Source: Bacteroidales bacterium | Lineage (GTDB): Bacteria; Bacteroidota; Bacteroidia; Bacteroidales; Lentimicrobiaceae | Length of the DNA: 64,000 nt | Direction: 5' to 3' | NCBI GenBank assembly: GCA_016709025.1 | Contig: JADJEQ010000009.1 | Location: 62,001-126,000, forward strand | Notes under the pieces: model-generated | Database searches by the model: none | Seen by the model: only the letters and a program-made list of their open reading frames with translations | Told to the model about the DNA's origin: nothing | Program-made: the position numbers and the translations under genes | Part shown: piece by piece, positions 34,708 through 43,178 of the stretch | Layout: each line of letters starts with the position of its first letter | Position numbering within the stretch: position 1 is the first letter of the stretch

Positions 34708-35823
34708 ATGAGATTCTTTTTGAAAACCATACTGATAGCCTGCATCTTAACAGTGTGTATTGATTTTCCGGTTCAGGCATCACCCGACATTGATTCTCTG
34801 AAACGGATTCTTACCACTGAAAAGAACCCGGAAGTAAGATTTCATACACTCATGTTGCTATGTGATAAGATGCAGGGTGCAGATACTGTTCAATTGAAAC
34901 GGTATTGCAATGAACTGGTGTTTCTTGCCGGCACAAACGGAACGCGGGTTGAACAAGCCAATGCCTTTCACCTATCCGGAAGGATGGCAAACAACTATGC
35001 AGATTTTGCAAATGCTTTTATTTTGTTGGGCAAAGCAATTGATCTTTCAAGGAAAATTCCCGGTGAAGAAGGCCGCTCCGTTCTTGCCGGATCACTCCTG
35101 AGTTTAGGTGCAGTCTATCATGGCAGCGGCGATTTTGAACCCGCGCTGAGCTTGTATTTTGAATCAGAAAGCATTTTTATGCATTTGCACGACAACGCGG
35201 GCCTGATCAGGGTTTATTCAAGCCTGGGCGATCTGTACGACAAACTTAATCAGCCGCTGAAAAGAAAGGTTTATAATGCAAAAGCTTTCAATCTGGCGTC
35301 TAAAACCATTGATGTGGTTGCAAAATGCAAAGCATTTACCGCCCAGGCAAACAATCTGGCCAACGATAAACATTACCCTGAAGCGATTGACCTGTATAAT
35401 AAAACACTGGTTCTGGCACGCAGTATCAACGACCTGCACCTTGTACATACCATCCTTTATGATTTGGGATTTACTTACAGCCGTCAGGGGAATTATCAGC
35501 AGGCTCTGGTCATGTACAATGAATCTCTTGAAGTTGCCAGAGAAAACAATAACCTGGCTGATGAAGGGGATGCACTTTACAAGGTTGGACTTATGTGGTA
35601 TTACCTTGAGAACCTGGTTCAGGCAAGAGTGACGCTGTTACAGGCCATGGAAATTGCCGGCAGCCTTCAATCGGATATACTGAAACGAAATGTTCTGGAT
35701 GTACTTTATTCAGTTGAGGAATCAGCCGGCGACTATAAAAAAGCTTACACCTATCTGAATCAATATGTTGACGTTGTTTACAGGATTTTTCGCACGAAGA
35801 CCAGCAACAGGTTAATTACCTGA
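34708..35823 (+). CDS. TPR sensor histidine kinase, N-terminal part, ends at a frameshift
   Basis: Start taken at ATG 34708 (MRFFLKTIL), which opens a signal peptide ending VQAS; the frame also contains a TTG at 34702. About 370 residues, mostly tetratricopeptide repeats (about 65-350; for example ALSLYFESESIFMHL, ALVMYNESLEVARENN), a periplasmic sensor layout. The last correct residues are about DVVYRIF; after a run of five T (35786-35790) the frame goes wrong and stops at 35823. Adding one T restores SHEDQQQVNYLNARFKAAE and continues into the kinase at 35895. The whole protein would be about 663 residues. Confidence 0.8.
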   Translation: MRFFLKTILIACILTVCIDFPVQASPDIDSLKRILTTEKNPEVRFHTLMLLCDKMQGADTVQLKRYCNELVFLAGTNGTRVEQANAFHLSGRMANNYADFANAFILLGKAIDLSRKIPGEEGRSVLAGSLLSLGAVYHGSGDFEPALSLYFESESIFMHLHDNAGLIRVYSSLGDLYDKLNQPLKRKVYNAKAFNLASKTIDVVAKCKAFTAQANNLANDKHYPEAIDLYNKTLVLARSINDLHLVHTILYDLGFTYSRQGNYQQALVMYNESLEVARENNNLADEGDALYKVGLMWYYLENLVQARVTLLQAMEIAGSLQSDILKRNVLDVLYSVEESAGDYKKAYTYLNQYVDVVYRIFRTKTSNRLIT

Positions 35824-35894
35824 ATGCAAGATTTAAAGCGGCAGAACGTGATCATCAGATCAGGGAACTGGAAAACGAGAAACTGATTCAACAG

Positions 35895-36698
35895 TTGAAA
35901 CTGAGGAGGCAGCAAACATGGCTCCTTGGATTGGCTGTAGTGCTCACGATGGCGATCCTGCTGGTTATTCTGGTTTTCAGAAACTCCCGTTATAAGCGTA
36001 ACATTGCTGAGCAGCATATAAAAATCAAAGAGCAGCAACTGAGTGAATTGCGGAAGGAGCGTGAATTGCTTGCTACCCGCTCGGTGCTTCAGGGCGAGGA
36101 ATCCGAGCGTTCACGTATGGCACGTGATCTGCACGATGGCCTTGGCGGATTGCTTTCAGGTGTTAAAATAAATTTGTCGTCGATGAAAGGAAATTCAATT
36201 ATTACCAGCGAAAATGCCCAGGCATTCGATCATGCCATCCGGCTGCTCGATACTTCTATCAGTGAATTGCGCCGGGTAGCGCACAACCTGATGCCCGAAA
36301 CCCTTAACCATTACGGGTTAAAAACGGCACTTAACGATTTTGTCAGCGAAATTGGTACTGTTCCGGATACCAGGCTGAATTTCAGGTCATTCGGAGAGGA
36401 TCTCCGGTATAATGGTCAATTGGAACTTACAGTCTACCGCATTGCACAGGAACTGGTTAATAATGCTCTTAAGCATGCCGGAGCCGGTACTGTTGATCTT
36501 CAACTGATTGCTTCGACTGACCGTGTTTGTATTCAGGTGGTTGACAATGGCAGGGGATTTATACCCGGCGAAGCCGGGAAAAACGGGAAAGGGCTGGTAA
36601 GCATTCGTGAGAGGGTACAGGCTTATAACGGACGTTTTGATCTTGAATCAAAACCGGGTGACGGAACCGAGATTTCAATAGAATTTCCTGTATCTTAG
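35895..36698 (+). CDS. TPR sensor histidine kinase, C-terminal part (NarX/DegS-type kinase)
   Basis: The frame is open from about 35790, in phase with the restored TPR protein; the ATG at 35895 is internal. It begins with a coiled coil (before 35895), then a membrane helix (about residues 9-28 from that ATG), a second coiled coil, a HisKA_3 dimerisation domain with His80 in SRMARDLHDGLGG, and an ATPase domain (LVNNALKHAGAG, VDNGRGF, GKGLVSIRERV, GDGTEISIEFP). Kinases of this class phosphorylate NarL/FixJ-type regulators, and one starts 21 bases after this gene. Confidence 0.82.
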   Translation: MKLRRQQTWLLGLAVVLTMAILLVILVFRNSRYKRNIAEQHIKIKEQQLSELRKERELLATRSVLQGEESERSRMARDLHDGLGGLLSGVKINLSSMKGNSIITSENAQAFDHAIRLLDTSISELRRVAHNLMPETLNHYGLKTALNDFVSEIGTVPDTRLNFRSFGEDLRYNGQLELTVYRIAQELVNNALKHAGAGTVDLQLIASTDRVCIQVVDNGRGFIPGEAGKNGKGLVSIRERVQAYNGRFDLESKPGDGTEISIEFPVS

Positions 36699-36719
36699 CG
36701 GCAGTAAACCACTGCCTGT

Positions 36720-37346
36720 ATGCAAAAAGCACTGATTGTTGAGGACCATCCCATTGTAAGCGATAGCCTTAACCGCCTGATATCCGGTGCTGATCTCGAT
36801 CTGGAATGCTTTGTTGTTTCAACATCTCAAAGTGCCCTGGCCTGGCTGAATGGTCATAAACCGGTGATTATTCTTCTCGATATCAATCTGCCCGATGGAA
36901 GCGGGATTGATTTTTGCAGAGAGGCCGGACTCCGGTTTCCGGATCTTAAAATTCTCGCGATTACATCCATTGAACAACGACATGTTGTGGATCAGATGAT
37001 GGCCGCAGGCGCCAACGGTTTTATTCTCAAAAGTTCCGACACAGGCGAAATTCTGGATGCCATCCGGCAGGTAATTGCAGGAAAGGTGTTTATCAGTTCC
37101 AGTGTAAAAGAATTGCTCAGGGGCAGAAATCCAGCAAATGGGAACCTGCCTGTTCTGACCCGCCGCGAAGTCGAAGTTTTAAAACTGATTGCCGACGGCC
37201 TAACCAACCAGGAAATAGCCGATAAGTTATTCATCAGCACCTGGACGGTCGATAGCCACCGGAAAAATCTGTTGCTTAAGTTCAATGCGAAAAATACAGC
37301 TATCCTGGTAAAAACAGCGGTTTCAGGAGGCATTATCAGCTTTTAA
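36720..37346 (+). CDS. NarL/FixJ-family response regulator
   Basis: 208 residues. Receiver about 1-120: acidic pair EDH at 8-10, phospho-acceptor Asp54 in IILLDINLPDG, Thr in AITS and Lys in FILKSS. LuxR-type helix-turn-helix about 143-205: LTRREVEVLKLIADGLTNQEIADKL with the recognition helix STWTVDSHRKNLLLKF. It follows the TPR kinase by 21 bases, so they form a two-component operon. The signal and target genes are not evident. A hexamer repeat tract follows. Confidence 0.93.
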   Translation: MQKALIVEDHPIVSDSLNRLISGADLDLECFVVSTSQSALAWLNGHKPVIILLDINLPDGSGIDFCREAGLRFPDLKILAITSIEQRHVVDQMMAAGANGFILKSSDTGEILDAIRQVIAGKVFISSSVKELLRGRNPANGNLPVLTRREVEVLKLIADGLTNQEIADKLFISTWTVDSHRKNLLLKFNAKNTAILVKTAVSGGIISF

Positions 37347-37440
37347 TCCCCGTTAATCCCAGCTTCATGAATAAGCAAATTATTACGAATTCCATGCTGA
37401 TTTTCTACAACAATCACCATACATACTTAATCTTTTTTGC

Positions 37441-37556
37441 TCAACCTTAACCTTAACCTTAACCTTAACCTTAACCTTAACCTTAACGTTAACCTGTCAC
37501 CCTGAGCGTAGTCGAAGGGTCAACCTCAACCTCAACCTCAACCTCAACCTCAAACC
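37441..37556. repeat. Hexamer arrays flanking a CCCTGAGC-type dispersed repeat
   Basis: An array of about nine AACCTT hexamers (37443-37494), then TGTCACCCTGAGCGTAGTCGAAGGGT (37495-37520), a short imperfect hairpin sequence of a kind widespread in bacterial genomes, then five or six AACCTC hexamers (37521-37553). The gap ends 30 bases before the next gene. Confidence 0.9.
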
Positions 37557-37584
37557 GAATCCCGATCCGAAAAATACACTATCA

Positions 37585-38730
37585 ATGACACAAGAATTTC
37601 AACCATCGCGGGTTTCTGAATTCAACAGCCTGAAATTCAGGTTCTGGTCATTTGCAGCGATGTTTCTGCTTGTTTTTGTTCACGGCTATAATCTGAACGA
37701 TAACTACATGCAACCCTGGACCGTCCCGGGTGAACCGCTCACTTTTACAGCCTTTACAGAGTATTTTCTGGCCAATGGCATCTTCAGATTTCGCATTCCG
37801 ATGCTGTTTATTATTTCGGGATACCTCTTCGCAATGCACGATTACCGGCCTTACGGACAACGAACACGCAAAAGACTTCGTACCCTGCTGGTTCCTTACC
37901 TGATCTGGAGTAGTTTTGGCCTGATCCTGACCTGGGTTCTTGAATTTCACCCTTTGACCCGTGAAGTTGTTGCAGGTTCGCACATCGTTCAGATCGACGA
38001 TACCCGCATGTTGCTCCACGATTATAAATGGTATGAGATACTCGGCCGGTGGTTATTTTTCCCTGTAACATACCAGATGTGGTTTATCAGGGTGCTCCTG
38101 ATTTATAACATTGCTTACCCGGCAATCCGTTGGTGTGTGCTGCACCCGGTGGGCAGATGGATTTTCTTTGGATTTGCCTTCCTGCTCTGGCTTGGCACTG
38201 CAGGATTTGTTATTGTAGAAGGGGAGGGGCTGCTGTTTTTCTCACTGGGGGTGTGGATGCAAAAACGGAATTTCGACATCGACAATCCGAAACGCTTACT
38301 GAATCCGGTCTTCTGGGGTATTACCTTTTTAACCCTGTCAGCAACCAAAACCTGGCTGGCTTTTAATGGTCAGCCTTTGATTGGAAATTCAGTTTATCCG
38401 GTTCTGACAATCATGCACAAACTGGTAATTGTAAGTGGCCTGATTACTGCCTGGTACGGCGGCAACGCTCTTGTTGCATTTTTCATGAAAAAGGCCTGGT
38501 TTGTCTGGCTATCCGCATTTTCGTTTATAATCTACGCCTTTCACGCACCTTTGGTGGCCTACGCGTCAAACGCGGTTTTCAGTTATATGGACCACTTTTA
38601 TGGTTACCGGATGCTCACCTTTATTTTCCTGCCATTGACCATCATCGGATTATCGGTTGGACTTGGTGCCTTGTTGCGAAGGTTTGTGCCGGGTTTTTAT
38701 GGCATTCTCACAGGGGGGAGGGGTTTCTGA
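37585..38730 (+). CDS. Membrane acyltransferase (acyltransferase family 3)
   Basis: 381 residues with about ten hydrophobic helices. Proteins of this family O-acylate sugars or other extracytoplasmic molecules. The N-terminal block (RFWSFAAMFLLVFVHGYNL) carries the usual early His in TM1, and FRFRIPMLFIISGYLFA with RTRKRLRTLLVPYLIWS is the characteristic TM2-TM3 region. QMWFIRVLLIYN is the W-F-x-R/L segment. The target (exopolysaccharide, glucan, peptidoglycan) is unknown, and no sugar-synthesis genes lie nearby. It begins 30 bases after the hexamer repeats and is followed by an aldo/keto reductase. Confidence 0.82.
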   Translation: MTQEFQPSRVSEFNSLKFRFWSFAAMFLLVFVHGYNLNDNYMQPWTVPGEPLTFTAFTEYFLANGIFRFRIPMLFIISGYLFAMHDYRPYGQRTRKRLRTLLVPYLIWSSFGLILTWVLEFHPLTREVVAGSHIVQIDDTRMLLHDYKWYEILGRWLFFPVTYQMWFIRVLLIYNIAYPAIRWCVLHPVGRWIFFGFAFLLWLGTAGFVIVEGEGLLFFSLGVWMQKRNFDIDNPKRLLNPVFWGITFLTLSATKTWLAFNGQPLIGNSVYPVLTIMHKLVIVSGLITAWYGGNALVAFFMKKAWFVWLSAFSFIIYAFHAPLVAYASNAVFSYMDHFYGYRMLTFIFLPLTIIGLSVGLGALLRRFVPGFYGILTGGRGF

Positions 38731-38775
38731 TATTCCTTGTTAACTTCCCAACGACTAAATCAATCTTTTTATCAT

Positions 38776-39717
38776 ATGAAATACAATAAATATATCAAAG
38801 ATTCACCCCTGGTTTCTGAAATCGGACTTGGTGCATGGCAGCTGGGAAATGATTCCTCGTGGAAGGGAATGTCAGAAAAAGATGCTGTTGATCTGGTTCA
38901 CAGTTCATTGGATTATGGCATCAATTTTTTTGATACAGCACCAAATTATGGAAATGGAGCCAGCGAAGAAAGGCTTGGCAAAGCCTTGAAAGGTAAGGAT
39001 AGAAGTAAAATTGTAATCAATACAAAATTCGGACGATCGGCTTCGGGAATCATCGATTATAGCTCAGGTTATATCCGGGAATCGTTGGAAGGAAGCCTCA
39101 AACGACTGGGTGTTGATTGTATTGATTCCCTCCTTATGCACAGTCCTCCATTCGGATATCTGGATGGTAATAAAAACGACCATTATGAGGTGCTCGAACG
39201 ATTGATTGAAGAAGGTAAAATAAAAGCATATGGAGCGTCTTTAGACACTTACGAAGAGATGAAGCTGTTAATGAATACCACAAATGCCAAAGTAATTGAA
39301 GCATTTTTCAATATCCTGCATCAGGATGCTTCCCGGGCATTTGATCTGGGAAAAGAGAAAGAAGTTGGCATCATCGCTAAAATTCCCCTGGATTCAGGTT
39401 GGTTGTCGGGAAAGTACAATGCCGATAGCACCTTTCATGACATCAGAAGCCGCTGGAGCAGGCAGGATATTCAAACCAGGGCCCATCTGGTCAGCAGAGT
39501 AAAAGAAATAGTTCAGGCAAAAGATGATCTGGCACAAACATCAATTTCGTTTTGCCTGGGTTATGATGCTGTTTCTACCGTAATTCCGGGGAATATAAAT
39601 TCAGCCCAGCTAAAAAGTAATGTAGAAAGCGTAAATAACCCGATCTCAGGGGAACTGATTGAAAAGCTGGAGGATTTTTACCGGGATGAAGTTAAGCAGT
39701 TGAAACTTCCCTGGTGA
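38776..39717 (+). CDS. Aldo/keto reductase
   Basis: 313 residues from the ATG at 38776 (MKYNKYIKD); the frame begins at a TTG at 38737, which would add an unlikely extension. A (beta/alpha)8 NAD(P)H-dependent oxidoreductase. Catalytic tetrad: Asp and Tyr in FFDTAPNYGNG, Lys in INTKFGR and His in LLMHSPP. The C-terminal cofactor-binding segment has TVIPGNINSAQLKSNV. GLGAWQLGND is the first strand. The relatives reduce sugars, aldehydes or ketones; the substrate here is unknown. It ends before a MITE-like element. Confidence 0.9.
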   Translation: MKYNKYIKDSPLVSEIGLGAWQLGNDSSWKGMSEKDAVDLVHSSLDYGINFFDTAPNYGNGASEERLGKALKGKDRSKIVINTKFGRSASGIIDYSSGYIRESLEGSLKRLGVDCIDSLLMHSPPFGYLDGNKNDHYEVLERLIEEGKIKAYGASLDTYEEMKLLMNTTNAKVIEAFFNILHQDASRAFDLGKEKEVGIIAKIPLDSGWLSGKYNADSTFHDIRSRWSRQDIQTRAHLVSRVKEIVQAKDDLAQTSISFCLGYDAVSTVIPGNINSAQLKSNVESVNNPISGELIEKLEDFYRDEVKQLKLPW

Positions 39718-39755
39718 CCTTTCCGGATAATTTTTAAATCAAAAGAAGAGATTTA

Positions 39756-39965
39756 GATACTGTTTAATTTTTATTTCCATTTTCAATAGGCCCGTCCTTT
39801 AGGGCGGGTTTAGTTGGAAACAACAAACCCAGGGGCAAAATCCTGAAAAATTTGTAAATTCATAATAAATTTTTCAGGATTTTGCCATCAACTGTGATAT
39901 TTTATTGGAAACCCGCCATAAAGGACGGGCCTATTCATCGGGTGTAACAAAATTTAAACAGACTC
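39756..39965. mobile_element. MITE-like element, copy 2 (210 bp)
   Basis: Terminal inverted repeats GATACTGTTTAATTTTT (39756-39772) and the complement of GAGTCTGTTTAAATTTT (39949-39965). Inside is a second inverted pair around GGCCCGTCCTTTAGGGCGGG, shared with copy 1 at 4540-4687, and in the middle a perfect 20-bp hairpin (39834-39853 with 39867-39886, 13-nt loop). No coding capacity. It lies between convergent genes. Confidence 0.72.
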
Positions 39966-40070
39966 TTAACAACTGAGTGTATTTATAAGAAAGGTTGCAC
40001 CCCGGTTCTATATTATTCTGGCGGAAGGGGTTTCTGATATTATTGAAGTATGCTGGAGTTTGACACTGAA

Positions 40071-41123
40071 TTATTTCCTGATTTTTTCGGCATGACATAC
40101 CAGCACATTTTCCTTATCCCCATGCCATAAATGCATTCCGTTGCCATGGCAATACTTAAAATCGGAACAATGTTCACATTGCCCTCTGCGCGCCCAATCC
40201 CTGTTGCGGAAATACTGAAATCGTGTTTCCCAGACTTCGCCCAGATTGTCAGTGTAAATGTTCCCTTGTGCAAAACTCCGGTCAATATTGGGGCATGCTG
40301 AAATTGAACCGTCGATCAGCACAGAGCCAATGTTGATGCCTGCCCTGCAGAAGAAACCACCATCCCTGACTTTAAATTCATAGGGCCCGGTAAAACCTTC
40401 GCAACTGAATTTTACATCAATCAGTTTTTGCTTGCGGCTGGCAACAATAAATTCCATCAATTCTTTAAACTGAGCATCGGTGAGCAACAACTCCGGATTA
40501 TCCTTCGCCCTGCCGATTGGTGCAATGGTAAAGAGACGCCATGCTTTAACGCCCTGTTCAGTCAGAAGCTTCAGGATGGCCGGCAATTCATTCAGGTTAC
40601 GCTGGTTCACACAGGTTACCACGTCAAAATTCAACCGTGATGAACTCACTGCCAGATCAATTGCAGCCATTACCCTGGAATAACTTTGTTTTGCATTTCG
40701 CAGCCAGTTGTGTGTTTCCTCCATTCCATCGAGGCTGAAAGTGAGTGAACCCATTCCGGCACTCAGCAAGGAAGCCTGTCTCTCTGCAGTATAAAGATAT
40801 CCGTTTGAAACCATGCCCCAGCGCAAACCTTTTTTTCTGATGGCCCGGCCACATGCTTCCAGGTCATTCCGGAGCAAGGGTTCTCCGCCGGTAAGCACCA
40901 CTGTTATCTGATTTTTTTCAAATTTAAGGGTATCAATGGCAGTCAGGAAGTCGATAAGGGGCATATCCTGAAAGGAGCTGTCTTTGGCACAATCACTACC
41001 GCAATGCAGGCAATTGAGGTTGCACCGGGTGGTGCACTCCCAGAACAAATAGTTCAGTTCATGAACTTTTGTTTCATTCTTTTTAAACCTAAGAAAGAGG
41101 TATTTCCTTAACCAGTCTGACAT
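40071..41123 (-). CDS. Radical SAM/SPASM enzyme, lipoprotein-associated type
   Basis: 350 residues. The 4Fe-4S-SAM motif CxxxCxxC is Cys34, Cys38 and Cys41 in CNLNCLHC, with an extra Cys30 just before. LTGGEPLL and FSLDGMEETHNWLR are typical of the radical SAM barrel. The C-terminal third (about 255-345) carries at least seven cysteines in a SPASM-like pattern (FFCRAGI, SACPNID, GQCEHCSDFKYCHGNG, LVCHAE), for auxiliary clusters. The layout and the partner immediately upstream match the Bacteroidetes family I know as TIGR04133. The product is unknown; SPASM enzymes usually modify peptides or proteins. Start codon and the lipoprotein's stop codon are adjacent. Confidence 0.9.
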   Translation of the reverse strand: MSDWLRKYLFLRFKKNETKVHELNYLFWECTTRCNLNCLHCGSDCAKDSSFQDMPLIDFLTAIDTLKFEKNQITVVLTGGEPLLRNDLEACGRAIRKKGLRWGMVSNGYLYTAERQASLLSAGMGSLTFSLDGMEETHNWLRNAKQSYSRVMAAIDLAVSSSRLNFDVVTCVNQRNLNELPAILKLLTEQGVKAWRLFTIAPIGRAKDNPELLLTDAQFKELMEFIVASRKQKLIDVKFSCEGFTGPYEFKVRDGGFFCRAGINIGSVLIDGSISACPNIDRSFAQGNIYTDNLGEVWETRFQYFRNRDWARRGQCEHCSDFKYCHGNGMHLWHGDKENVLVCHAEKIRK

Positions 41124-41489
41124 TTATCTGTTGTCAAGGAGCACATTGACGAAAGCATAATCGTTATCACCTGAAATGATGGTGTCGTACCTGAGGTAGG
41201 CTCCGTTTAAGGTTGAATCCACATCCTCAAAGATAAGTTTGTAAGAGTTGGCAAAATTGGTGAAAATGGAGAATTCGCCATTCTGATTTGTTGTGTCGAC
41301 CAGATTTACGCCTTCCAGCGTAACTTTAATTCCTGTTACCGGCAGGCCCGAGGCGCGGGAAACAACTTTGCCTTCCAGTTGCATGTCAGGCTCCATATCC
41401 TGAGGGGTTCCGTAGCAAGCCTGAAAAATAAAAAGGGCTGAGGTAAAACTCAATCCGCCGAGTACTTTGCGAAACCAGAGGTTTTTCAT
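41124..41489 (-). CDS. Small lipoprotein partner of the radical SAM enzyme
   Basis: 121 residues. A lipoprotein signal peptide ends in FQAC with Cys25 as lipidation site, followed at once by CYGTPQDMEPDM, the strongly conserved start of the lipoprotein family paired with TIGR04133 enzymes (TIGR04134, from memory). The rest is a single carboxypeptidase-regulatory-like beta-sandwich (LEGKVVSRASGLPVTGIKVTLEG ... NGEFSIF). It has no other cysteines. It directly precedes the radical SAM gene with no gap, so both are made together. It may be the substrate, possibly at the CYGTP region, or a carrier; this is inference from conservation and pairing. Confidence 0.85.
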   Translation of the reverse strand: MKNLWFRKVLGGLSFTSALFIFQACYGTPQDMEPDMQLEGKVVSRASGLPVTGIKVTLEGVNLVDTTNQNGEFSIFTNFANSYKLIFEDVDSTLNGAYLRYDTIISGDNDYAFVNVLLDNR

Positions 41490-41932
41490 ATTCTTGGATT
41501 TTTAAGACCGGGAATGTATGCATTTTTGGTTTAAACGAATCAGCATTAGAAGGTGTTCTGCCATCTTTCAGATCAGGTACTTGGCATATCAAAGGTAACA
41601 CTGCCAAAGCAGTCACGAAGATAAAGAGATATAAGGTAAATGTCAAATTTGCTTGTTGGAGAATCTTAAAGAATTTTTGAACCTGTTTCTTTTTAATTTC
41701 ATGAATTCATCAGGTTGGGTTTCGAGGGGATGATTACTGATATTTGCACATTCGTGAAGAATTCATCATTAATTTACATATTTTTCGGGATTTTATCTTT
41801 TTGATTGTTGTTACATATTATACTTGCCTGTTTGATATGAAATTAATATTTGAACAGCTTCTGGCAGTTGTGCGTTTTAATTGCCGTTCTGGAAAATATA
41901 GAAATAGTATTCATCTTAACCCTTAACTACGC
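41490..41932. other. Intergenic region between divergent genes
   Basis: 443 bases, AT-rich, no microrepeats and no convincing gene. A 60-codon frame at 41744-41926 looks non-coding. Possible promoter parts: TACCTTTG on the minus strand (41597-41590) without a well-spaced -33 box, and TTTG (41800-41803) with TATACTTG (41819-41826) on the plus strand, 15 nt apart. Confidence 0.55.
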
Positions 41933-42952
41933 ATGAATAACGACGCCATCCTCAGTATAAAACCGATGGGATTTATGCTTCCCGTTGCAGATCCTTTTCT
42001 TTTTTGTGCCCATCACCTCGACAAGTATCCTGCTGGAAACGACCAGATGGGACCCGCCGCTTCACTCGAAGGCAGAAATTTAGGCCAGGATTTTGCCCTG
42101 AAAGACGGCTGGCGCATGTACCATGGTGAAACTGTTCCGGGTTTTCCGGGACATCCGCATCGGGGATTTGAAACGGTTACTATTGTTGTAAAAGGGCTGG
42201 TTGATCATGCCGATTCGCACGGACAGGCCGGCAGGTATGGCAACGGGGATGTTCAGTGGATGACTGCCGGCTCCGGTTTGCAGCACAGCGAGATGTTTCC
42301 CCTGCTCAACAAGGATACCGGGAATACCTGCGAATTGTTCCAGGTTTGGATTAATCTGCCCCGGGTTAAGAAGTTTGCCCGGCCGCACTTTAAGATGCTC
42401 TGGTCTGAAGATATTCCACTGGTTATTTCAAAAGACGAGAACGGAAGGAAAACGGAGATTACGATTATAGCCGGTCGTCTTGGGGATATTGAAGCCTTGC
42501 CGCCTGCTCCCGATTCCTGGGCTGCTGATCCACAGAATGAATTAGCCATTTGGATCATCAGAATGGAAGCGGGTGCGGTTTGGACATTACCGGCAGCCGG
42601 TAAGCAATTAAACCGCAATCTTTATTTTTACCGGGGTTCTTCTATCAGCATCAATGGATCACAGGTGGAACCGGATTCAGCCATTGAGGTAAATCCTGGC
42701 AAAGAACTCATCCTGAAAAACGGAGATCAGGAAGGCTATCTGCTTTTATTACAGGGCAAGCCCATCAACGAGCCCGTAGAGCAATATGGCCCTTTCGTGA
42801 TGAATACCCGGAAAGAAATCCAGGAAGCATTTGAAGAATACCGCCGTACTGAATTTGGTGGCTGGCCCTGGCCCCGTTACGATCAGGTGCATCCCCGTGA
42901 AAAAGGGAGGTTTGCAACCCATCTGGATGGAACAATTGAAGAAAGGAATTGA
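41933..42952 (+). CDS. Pirin-family protein
   Basis: 339 residues, bicupin fold. The metal site of pirin is complete: His74 and His76 in GHPHRGFET, His118 and Glu120 in GLQHSEMF. Bacterial pirins can act as quercetin 2,3-dioxygenases, and others regulate metabolism through protein contacts, so function is not decided. The C-terminal cupin (about 200-290) lacks metal ligands, as usual. An extra tail of about 45 residues with FGGWPWPRYD and HPREKGRFA is common in this longer subgroup. No signal peptide. Confidence 0.9.
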   Translation: MNNDAILSIKPMGFMLPVADPFLFCAHHLDKYPAGNDQMGPAASLEGRNLGQDFALKDGWRMYHGETVPGFPGHPHRGFETVTIVVKGLVDHADSHGQAGRYGNGDVQWMTAGSGLQHSEMFPLLNKDTGNTCELFQVWINLPRVKKFARPHFKMLWSEDIPLVISKDENGRKTEITIIAGRLGDIEALPPAPDSWAADPQNELAIWIIRMEAGAVWTLPAAGKQLNRNLYFYRGSSISINGSQVEPDSAIEVNPGKELILKNGDQEGYLLLLQGKPINEPVEQYGPFVMNTRKEIQEAFEEYRRTEFGGWPWPRYDQVHPREKGRFATHLDGTIEERN

Positions 42953-42962
42953 AGTTTGTTTG

Positions 42963-42997
42963 AAACCTAACAGGTTGGAAGAAAACCTGTTAGGTTT
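42963..42997. repeat. Hairpin repeat AACCTAACAGGTT, copy A
   Basis: Perfect 14-bp stem (42963-42976 with 42984-42997), 7-nt loop GGAAGAA, 10 bases after the pirin stop codon and followed on the plus strand by TATTTTC. Copy B, identical in stem and loop, is at 43089-43123. It may serve as a pirin terminator. Confidence 0.88.
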
Positions 42998-43088
42998 ATT
43001 TTCATTTCAAACTCCCTTTCCCCTTTTCACTCTCATTTCACTTTCTCCCCTTTATTCAATGGTTCACTTTCCTTCATCTTTAACCCCT

Positions 43089-43123
43089 AAACCTAACAGG
43101 TTGGAAGAAAACCTGTTAGGTTT
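43089..43123. repeat. Hairpin repeat AACCTAACAGGTT, copy B
   Basis: Same 14-bp stem and 7-nt loop as copy A (43089-43102 with 43110-43123). It is followed by TTCACTTT/TTCACTC 7-mers (43140-43180) that reach the carB stop codon. A third, decayed copy is at about 46463-46492, upstream of carB. Confidence 0.88.
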
Positions 43124-43178
43124 ATTTTCATTTCTAACTCTTTCACTTTTCACTTTTCACTCTCTTCACTCTTCACTC

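Noticed and set aside
37443..37494. AACCTT hexamers as a telomere of a linear replicon
   Set aside because: The array is short and lies between ordinary genes in the chromosome interior.
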